Origin: Balneolales bacterium
Lineage (GTDB): Bacteria > Bacteroidota > Rhodothermia > Balneolales > Natronogracilivirgulaceae
Assembly: GCA_007127695.1 (NCBI GenBank)
Contig: SKYW01000229.1
Span: forward strand, 1-5,287
Direction: 5' to 3'
DNA: 5,287 bases
Shown here: positions 1 through 5,287 of the stretch, piece after piece
Layout: every line of letters begins with the position of its first letter
Position numbering within the stretch: position 1 is the stretch's first letter
Position numbers and translations under genes: made by a program
Notes under the pieces: model-generated
Seen by the model: the letters and a program-made list of their open reading frames with translations, nothing else
What the model was told of the DNA's origin: nothing
Database searches by the model: none

Positions 1-3000
1 GCAGAAGCGTCAAAGCTTACCTGATGATGTCCGGCGGGAAGTGACTCACCAGAGACCAGTGTGGCCACTTCACGTCCGAGCGTGTCGAAAAGTCTGACGG
101 TTACGGCGTGGTCCGAGGGCAAATCAAAAGAAATAACGGTTGTCGGGTTAAAAGGGTTCGGATAGTTCTGATGGACCGTAAAACGATCCGGCATCTCGGA
201 GAGTTCGGTTTCGGAACTGACGACGATTTCATCCTCACCGCCGGCCTGCTTGTAGCGAGCCGCAAACTCCTGGATATACAGGTTGGCAATGCGCGGATCG
301 GTTATGATGATGGTATTTTCGTCGTTGACCTGGTTGGCTGCGCCCGACCAGTTGTGGGAACCGGTGATCACCGTGCCATTCCATGACGATCCCTCACCAT
401 CAACGATGGCATATTTGTGGTGCAACAGGCCGAAGTCCCTCTGTGGGAACTCAATGAAATCACCCCATGATGCGAGATTGTCAAATTGACTGCCGGTGAC
501 GCCGATATTCCCGATCACTCCACGCACGGCCAGGCCGGCATCATGACGGTTGCGAAGCGCATTGGTAATGTTGAACCGGGTGATGAGCATGGTCCCGACA
601 TTCACACTGTGTTGTGCATTGCTGATGGCTTCCACAATGGCGTTTTCCGTGCCTCCCTGCGGACTGAAGTGCAACCGGACATGGCTGTCCCCGATCCAGT
701 ACAACATTGGATTCACTATCTGTTTGTTTTCACCGAAACGTGCATTTCCAGCATTGGGTGTGGTGGTTGTGCTGCCCCACATCTGGTCGAACTCACGAGT
801 GTAGCCTCCAGCTATGGCCACATCCTGAAACTCGATCATATTCTGGTACTGATCCTCGGATCCCTGGTCCGTTGCGTTCCAGGAGCTGGTTATGAGCCAG
901 ACATCGTCCGGATCACCGCCTTTGTAGTCGATAACAGCGAATTTGTTGTGGTGGATACCGCTCCTGCCGCTGTTCTGGCTGCCGAAGTTGCTGAGAATGA
1001 ACGGGACTCCGTTGGCTTGCAGCTCCGTCTCAACGGCCGCGGTGCTGGTGGTGTGGTCCAGGATTGCCCGGACTTCCACGCCACGGTTGTGGGCCTGCCC
1101 AAGAAAATTGGCAATTTGAGCTCCCACACTGCCGCTGGTGCTGTAAAATGCGATATCAATGGAGTGCTGCGCCTCGAAAATCCGTCGGATATAATGGTCT
1201 GGAAAACTGAAGTTGGCCGTGGCCTGCTCGTCCAGCGCCAGGGTGTGATCCACACTCTTGTTGAAATAGACGTTGATCTCCTGGGTAGCTTCCAGTGGAG
1301 ATGTGGTGGTCACAAAATAGGGGTTGGTGCGGCTGGTATCCGTTCCGGCCGCCGAGCGCAGCTGCACATTGTAGATGGTGGCGGCATCCAGATCCTCCAG
1401 GAGCAGACTGTGCTCCTCCTTGGGATCGGCATCCTCAATACAACCAAGTTCGAATGCCGCAGTGAGGCCGTAGCATAATTCGGTAGTTCCCGGACGGTCG
1501 GTTTCCCACTGGAAGGCAATACTGCTCGGCGTGGCGGCTGTTTCAAATGGAGCGGCGGTGAGGAAGAGCGGTGCGTCACCTATCTGGATAATGTCAGCCC
1601 GTGAGCGGGGGAATACCTGGATGAACTGCCGGAACCTGCTCGCGGCACCGACGATGTTGACCGGCACGTTGGGAATGGCTACACCGGGAAGATCCGTGAA
1701 TTCCGATATCCGGATTTCTGATGTGACCACGCCATCAGTGATGTCGTAGTTGGTCTGTCCCGCAAAGGTTCCCGATCCTTCAATAAGAACGCTGTCGAGT
1801 TGCACCAGCTGTCCTTCATAATTCCCGGTTTCCAGATTGGCCAGGGAGATGACCAGCGGTTCAATATGCCGGTTGGCCTCCGGATAGACCTCGAATTCAA
1901 CGGTTTCCATTACACCGTCGACAGGTGCGATCTGAAGCAGGTCGTTGAAGGTAGTCAAGGCGCCGGTTACGACAATCGAGTCGCCATGAGCCACGCCCAG
2001 GGTAAAGCCCACTTCTTCGTCGCGCATCAGGGGGCCATAGTAGGCGGCAATACCGGCAGTTTCATCCTGGAAATAGATAGGCCCGGAGAGTTCATCGGCG
2101 ACGGTGACCCATCCGGCAACGGTAACCACGGTTCCAAGTGGCAGATCCCTTGCATCGGCAATGGGTATGGGCTGGTCAGATGGAAGTCCGCGTCCGGTCA
2201 GCGACAGGGTGAACGTTTCCTGCTGGGGATCGTTGGTTTCAACGGAGAACCCGGCCTCGTACACACCAAGCGTTTCCGGAGCAAATGTAAGTGTCAGCGC
2301 GACAGACTCGCCATAGGCAAGCGCACCGCTGGCCTCACCCTCAAGGCGGAATGCCATGCTCCCGGTAACCGCTGCATCGGAATAAAAGAGCGTGTCCTGG
2401 CCGGTATTGGTAAGCGTCAGGTTTTTGATGGCTTCCGAGCCGGTCAGGACCGATCCGAAGTCAAGTGTGCTTGCTTCTTCCCTGATCGCCCCTTCCACTT
2501 CAGCCCGCAGCCGCGGGTCCTCGGAAATATCCTCAAATGCCGTCACTTCGAAGTTGTCGATGCTGATACGGTTTCCAGCCGTTCTGATAATGCGAAAGCG
2601 GATATCTCCGTCCAGATTGACCGCTATGGAGGCTTGTTCAAGGTCATCTTCGGGCGAAGTCAATTCGGGGCCAACGTTGTTCCAAATGCTGCCGCCATTT
2701 TGGGAATACTGAAGCTGGATTTTGCCTCCCGTATCACCGGAAAAACCGGCATTGGCGTGGTAGAACCTCACATCACCTGCTCCGGAAATATCGAATTCCA
2801 TGGCAATGAACCCATTGCGGAGACGCACGGATTGAGAGCCGATGCGCTTGTCGCCGCCATCACGTCCTATCAGTGCATCATCAAACATCCACGGTCCGGA
2901 TTGCAGGTTGACTACGGCCGCTGCGTATCCTCCCTTGCTGCCATCCTCAAAATCCTCGAACAGTTGTCCGAAGGCGGTCAGGGGGGAGAAGGAGATAAAC

Positions 3001-3044
3001 AGGAATAAAACAAGAAAAGGAATTCGGTAGGAGACGTGCTTCAT
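1..3044 (-). CDS. Secreted multidomain phospholipase D-like (tandem HKD) protein with type IX sorting domain, 3' end cut off
   Basis: This is an exported HKD-superfamily phosphodiesterase, probably a nuclease. The frame is open from ATG 3044 to the left edge, giving 1014 residues. Residues 1-26 are a Sec signal peptide (hydrophobic IPFLVLFLFISF, likely cut after TAFG). Next come a beta-sandwich starting FEDFEDG (about 28-170), an ASH/choice-of-anchor-D domain (about 190-287, LDFGSV and LTGRGL), two OB-fold-like domains (about 300-385 and 403-489, with GPIYFQDETAGIAAY), and a fibronectin-III or purple-phosphatase-N-like domain (about 491-583, with C524 and C535). PLD domain 1 (about 605-758) has H699, K701 and D706, then TSSWN. 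PLD domain 2 (about 785-931) has H875, K877 and D882, then GSHN at 895-898. The family forms a phosphohistidine intermediate from the two HKD motifs. NYPNPFNP at 960-967 opens a type A sorting domain; perhaps 30 residues are missing. No clear Shine-Dalgarno precedes the start; the signal peptide supports it. Substrate is inferred: nucleic acid is favoured, phospholipid possible. Confidence 0.94.
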   Translation of the reverse strand, partial: MKHVSYRIPFLVLFLFISFSPLTAFGQLFEDFEDGSKGGYAAAVVNLQSGPWMFDDALIGRDGGDKRIGSQSVRLRNGFIAMEFDISGAGDVRFYHANAGFSGDTGGKIQLQYSQNGGSIWNNVGPELTSPEDDLEQASIAVNLDGDIRFRIIRTAGNRISIDNFEVTAFEDISEDPRLRAEVEGAIREEASTLDFGSVLTGSEAIKNLTLTNTGQDTLFYSDAAVTGSMAFRLEGEASGALAYGESVALTLTFAPETLGVYEAGFSVETNDPQQETFTLSLTGRGLPSDQPIPIADARDLPLGTVVTVAGWVTVADELSGPIYFQDETAGIAAYYGPLMRDEEVGFTLGVAHGDSIVVTGALTTFNDLLQIAPVDGVMETVEFEVYPEANRHIEPLVISLANLETGNYEGQLVQLDSVLIEGSGTFAGQTNYDITDGVVTSEIRISEFTDLPGVAIPNVPVNIVGAASRFRQFIQVFPRSRADIIQIGDAPLFLTAAPFETAATPSSIAFQWETDRPGTTELCYGLTAAFELGCIEDADPKEEHSLLLEDLDAATIYNVQLRSAAGTDTSRTNPYFVTTTSPLEATQEINVYFNKSVDHTLALDEQATANFSFPDHYIRRIFEAQHSIDIAFYSTSGSVGAQIANFLGQAHNRGVEVRAILDHTTSTAAVETELQANGVPFILSNFGSQNSGRSGIHHNKFAVIDYKGGDPDDVWLITSSWNATDQGSEDQYQNMIEFQDVAIAGGYTREFDQMWGSTTTTPNAGNARFGENKQIVNPMLYWIGDSHVRLHFSPQGGTENAIVEAISNAQHSVNVGTMLITRFNITNALRNRHDAGLAVRGVIGNIGVTGSQFDNLASWGDFIEFPQRDFGLLHHKYAIVDGEGSSWNGTVITGSHNWSGAANQVNDENTIIITDPRIANLYIQEFAARYKQAGGEDEIVVSSETELSEMPDRFTVHQNYPNPFNPTTVISFDLPSDHAVTVRLFDTLGREVATLVSGESLPAGHHQVSFDAS

Positions 3045-3285
3045 GATGGTATGTCGGTTTGATTATGAAAGGCCGCAGCGGTAATCTTCGCTAAGGATTG
3101 TGAGAGCTGCTTCAGAAGAATTGCGATAAGTAACAATTGTGGTATCAGCTATGGATAACCTGTAGTGTGCTATATAAGAAAGACTGTTAAAATAGAGATT
3201 ACGCGGCAGAGCTGAAATTATTTTTTTCATCGCTTTATGAGCATGGAAGCGCTTTGCAAGTCTGGGTTTTTTTTAGGATATTTAG

Positions 3286-3298
3286 GGTTATAGCAATC
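3286..3298 (+). repeat. Direct repeat copy 1 (GGTTATAGCAATC)
   Basis: This 13-base word recurs at 3499-3511 as GGATATAGCAATC, in the same orientation with one mismatch. The shared perfect core is TATAGCAATC. Both copies lie in the spacer, 213 bp apart. Function is unknown; a paired regulator-binding site or a relic of a local duplication are possible, and chance is not excluded. Confidence 0.4.
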
Positions 3299-3315
3299 TT
3301 ATGTTCGCCGATTCC

Positions 3316-3332
3316 TCCGCCGGCTTGGCGGA
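3316..3332. repeat. GC-rich hairpin (inverted repeat), possibly a dispersed palindromic element
   Basis: TCCGCC (3316-3321) and GGCGGA (3327-3332) are perfect inverted copies around a 5-base loop GGCTT. A G-T wobble could extend the stem by one pair. It stands out as a GC-rich island in an AT-rich spacer. Neither strand has a T-run directly after the stem, so it does not look like an intrinsic terminator. It also sits upstream of both genes, where a terminator is not expected. A REP-like dispersed palindrome or a structured leader or operator element are the alternatives. Confidence 0.5.
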
Positions 3333-3498
3333 TGCTGCTACAGGTTCATAACACACCCGGCTTTGTGCATCTGAATGTTATGTTACCGATGTGTGAAATT
3401 CTGCAAAAACAGACAAGGTGATTTTTTTTTCGTTCTCAAAAGGTCTAATTTTACTCGCAATTCAATCTCTGCGAATGAGCACGCCCGCTGTCATCACA

Positions 3499-3511
3499 GG
3501 ATATAGCAATC
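3499..3511 (+). repeat. Direct repeat copy 2 (GGATATAGCAATC)
   Basis: This is the second copy of the spacer repeat, 12 of 13 bases identical to 3286-3298. It ends 52 bases before the start codon of the plus-strand gene, a distance compatible with a promoter-proximal element, although no consensus promoter is evident around it. The function is inferred from position only. Confidence 0.4.
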
Positions 3512-3563
3512 GACCCGTTCAAGTACTTTAAAAAACAACGAAGACAAGATCAGTATTCCCTAA

Positions 3564-5287
3564 ATGAGTTATCGTTACGCTCTACCCACCATCTCCATTG
3601 CCCTGATCCTTACGGCATGGATGGCATCTGCCACCGTATCTCAAGCACAACATCAATTCGAGCGCAGGGCTGTAGAAGTCAGCAATCTCGGTCTTTCCAT
3701 CACGAACGCCGGTACTCTTGGCCGCCCCAATGTGCGGCTCCAGCCCATCGGTCTTCCGAGCATGGAGTTTCCCAGAGGCACCGGAACCGAACACCTGTTT
3801 GAAGCCGGACTCTGGGTAGGCGCCCGGGTAGGCGGGGCAACGCTTGTCTCTACAGCTGCCGTCACAGACCCCGGAGGTTATTCCACCGGAAAAGCCGGCT
3901 ATGAATTTACCAACGACGGCAGGCTCATCGAAGAACGGTCCACGTTCCCCGACTCCGATGTTTTCAGTCCGCGCGCCGTCAGCCACCAGGATCTGATCGC
4001 GCACTTCACCGACCGCAACACCGTGGTCAACAACATTCCCATATCCGGACATGATCAGCCGCTTTTTGCCGATGTCCGGATGGAGAGTTACAACTGGAAC
4101 TTCGGTTTTGCAGAAGGGCTCAGCATTCTTCGCTATGACATCACCAATAACAGTGAGGATGTCTGGGAGGATGTGTACGTAGCCATGTATTCGGATATGG
4201 TCGTGCGTAACGTCAACACCACAACCGAAACCGGATCGGACTTCTTCAACAAGGGTGGATTCGGTTATCTGGATGAAACTGGCCGTGACGACAACGGGGA
4301 AAACCTGTATGCCCTGTATGCATTTGACGTCGGATCCAATGACGACCCCAGTTTCAATACCTACGCCGCCTCTGTCATACTGGGTTCGGAATACCGCGGA
4401 ATCGAATTCCATCCCCGCTATGCCGATCTCTATCAGGACGAATTGTCCGAGACTGGCCTGGTTCCCCCGATGGTTCAGCCTGCGTTCTGGCAATTTTCAG
4501 CCGGATCCGGAATCTTTTTGCGTCCAACAGACGATGTAGACCGCTACGGAAGGATGGCCAATCTTTGGCCGCTGGATCAATGGAGAGAAGATCTTCGTAC
4601 CGACGGTATCAATGCTGACGGCAACTACATTCAGCTACATTCTATCGGACCCTTTCCCCAGGTGGAACCTGGTGAGACCATTACGGTGTACATGGCCATG
4701 GTGGCCGCCCCGAAACCTGATGAATACCAGGGCCTGGAAGGAAAGCGCACGGATAATGCCGACAGCAGGGTCCATCTTGTGGAACAGGTCGACTGGGCAT
4801 TCCGGATTTTTGAAGGCCAGTACGACACACTGTCACGTGAGCGTGAAAGATATCTTGTGCCCGAGCCACCGGATGTGCCCCGCATCCGCGTAGAACTGGA
4901 GGAGGGAGCTGCCATTGTCTATTGGGACCGCAGGGCCGAGGAAACGGTCGACCCCATCTCGGGCGAGAAGGATTTTGCAGGCTACCGCATCTATCGCTCC
5001 AGGCTGGGTGATGATCTGCGGGGAACACTCACGGACAGACAGCTGATCCGCGAGTTCGACACCAGGGATTCTCCCATCGGATACAATACGGGCTTTGACG
5101 AAGTACTCATTCCCGATGGTCCAAGGACGTTTCCGGGAGATGATACCGAATACTGGTACCGGTATCGCATAGAAGGAATGCTCAGCGGCTGGCAGTACAG
5201 CTTTTCGGTTACCGCGTTCGACTGGGGCGGAGAAGGGGTTGGGTCCCTGGAAACCAGTCAGACCGCCAATGCCGTAAATGTTTTTCC
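3564..5287 (+). CDS. Secreted fibronectin-III-containing protein of unknown function, 3' end cut off
   Basis: I do not recognise a named family or enzyme here. The frame is open from ATG 3564 to the right edge (574 full codons). An in-frame TAA directly abuts the start (3561-3563), so no longer start exists. Residues 1-28 form a signal peptide (ALPTISIALILTAWMASA, likely cut after VSQA). The rest looks like successive beta-sandwich material rich in aromatic, Asp and Gly residues: FEAGLWVGA at 79-87, YNWNFGF from 176 followed by ILRYDITNNS, and GPFPQVEPGETITVYMA from 362. A fibronectin-III-like module starts near 434, with VYWDRRAE around W454, DFAGYRIYRS at 470-479, and a closing strand YSFSVTAFD. 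No cysteine appears in the visible part. No catalytic motif is evident, so a structural or adhesive surface role is inferred only. Proteins of this style in FCB bacteria often end in a type IX sorting domain, which would lie outside the window. It is transcribed away from the HKD gene, so the two are not an operon. Confidence 0.92.
   Translation, partial: MSYRYALPTISIALILTAWMASATVSQAQHQFERRAVEVSNLGLSITNAGTLGRPNVRLQPIGLPSMEFPRGTGTEHLFEAGLWVGARVGGATLVSTAAVTDPGGYSTGKAGYEFTNDGRLIEERSTFPDSDVFSPRAVSHQDLIAHFTDRNTVVNNIPISGHDQPLFADVRMESYNWNFGFAEGLSILRYDITNNSEDVWEDVYVAMYSDMVVRNVNTTTETGSDFFNKGGFGYLDETGRDDNGENLYALYAFDVGSNDDPSFNTYAASVILGSEYRGIEFHPRYADLYQDELSETGLVPPMVQPAFWQFSAGSGIFLRPTDDVDRYGRMANLWPLDQWREDLRTDGINADGNYIQLHSIGPFPQVEPGETITVYMAMVAAPKPDEYQGLEGKRTDNADSRVHLVEQVDWAFRIFEGQYDTLSRERERYLVPEPPDVPRIRVELEEGAAIVYWDRRAEETVDPISGEKDFAGYRIYRSRLGDDLRGTLTDRQLIREFDTRDSPIGYNTGFDEVLIPDGPRTFPGDDTEYWYRYRIEGMLSGWQYSFSVTAFDWGGEGVGSLETSQTANAVNVF

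Larger units (their letters stand above)
3045..3563. promoter_or_regulatory. Divergent intergenic region, presumed to hold promoters for both flanking genes
   Basis: This 519-bp spacer separates two start codons facing away from each other, so it should contain the 5' untranslated regions and promoters of both genes. It is visibly more AT-rich than the coding sequence on either side. It includes T-tracts at 3221-3227, 3267-3274 and 3422-3430. I searched both strands by eye for the Bacteroidota -7 element (TAnnTTTG with an upstream TTTG) and for a sigma-70 pair, and found no convincing match at correct spacing. There is also no strong Shine-Dalgarno before either ATG. No open frame with a recognisable product lies here. 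The regulatory role is inferred from gene orientation alone. Confidence 0.5.

Noticed and set aside
486..1478. Plus-strand open frame of 330 codons antisense to the HKD gene
   Set aside because: It lies opposite the PLD domains and their HKD motifs. The translation resembles no family, so it is treated as a shadow frame.
1296..1575. Reading the fibronectin-III/purple-phosphatase-N-like domain as evidence of a phosphatase
   Set aside because: Only the non-catalytic beta-sandwich is present. The metal-binding phosphatase domain does not follow; PLD domains do.
1800..3008. Plus-strand open frame of 402 codons antisense to the HKD gene
   Set aside because: It has no recognisable domain, signal peptide or start context. 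It lies wholly opposite a minus-strand frame with clear domains and motifs, so it is a composition shadow.
3133..3140. Perfect palindrome ACAATTGT
   Set aside because: An 8-bp AT-rich palindrome is expected by chance in a spacer of this length and composition, and nothing else marks it.
3316..3332. Hairpin as an intrinsic terminator
   Set aside because: No T-run follows the stem on either strand, and both flanking genes are transcribed away from it.
3351..3394. Imperfect inverted repeat ACACACCCGG / CCGATGTGT
   Set aside because: The stem is interrupted by unpaired bases after five pairs and the loop is about 25 bases, too weak to support as a structure.
3045..3563. Specific promoter calls, such as TATGTTAC near 3379 with TTTG near 3362, or TATATAAG near 3171
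   Set aside because: The spacing between the candidate elements is wrong for the Bacteroidota consensus (13 instead of about 19-21 bases), and no matching -35 partner was found for the TATA-like word.
3582..4493. Minus-strand open frame of 303 codons antisense to the second gene
   Set aside because: The plus-strand frame here has a convincing signal peptide and beta-rich domains. The antisense translation has no family features and no credible start region.

Overview
The window looks like part of a chromosome from a member of the FCB group of bacteria (Bacteroidota, Rhodothermota, Balneolota and relatives). The clearest sign is the C-terminus of the first gene, which carries the NYPNPFNP-type start of a type IX secretion (Por) sorting domain. 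The second gene belongs to a type of secreted beta-sandwich protein I associate with the same lineages. Neither gene has an evident Shine-Dalgarno sequence, which also fits. I cannot name a genus; Balneolota or Rhodothermota is a guess from protein style and the moderately GC-rich coding sequence.

Layout: two large, divergently transcribed genes, each cut by a window edge, are separated by a 519-bp AT-rich spacer. Gene 1 (minus strand, 3044 down to the left edge) encodes a secreted multidomain protein of at least 1014 residues: signal peptide, N-terminal beta-sandwich, ASH/choice-of-anchor-D Ig-like domain, two OB-fold-like domains, a fibronectin-III-like domain, two phospholipase D superfamily domains each with an intact HxKx4D motif, and the start of the sorting domain. 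Gene 2 (plus strand, 3564 to the right edge) encodes a secreted protein of at least 574 residues. Its function is unknown, and it carries a fibronectin-III-like module near the visible end. Both reading frames stay open from start codon to window edge with no frameshift.

The spacer (3045-3563) holds no gene I can support. It contains three T-tracts, a GC-rich hairpin, a 13-bp direct repeat in two copies (12 of 13 matching), and a partial LacI-family-operator-like sequence. It must carry at least one promoter for each gene, but I could not place either.

Function: gene 1 is best read as an exported, probably surface-anchored HKD-family hydrolase. A nuclease is somewhat more likely than a phospholipase because of the OB-fold modules. 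Gene 2 is an exported protein that may share a regulatory region with it, but nothing in the sequence shows that the two act together. I found no mobile element, CRISPR array, tRNA, rRNA or phage module.
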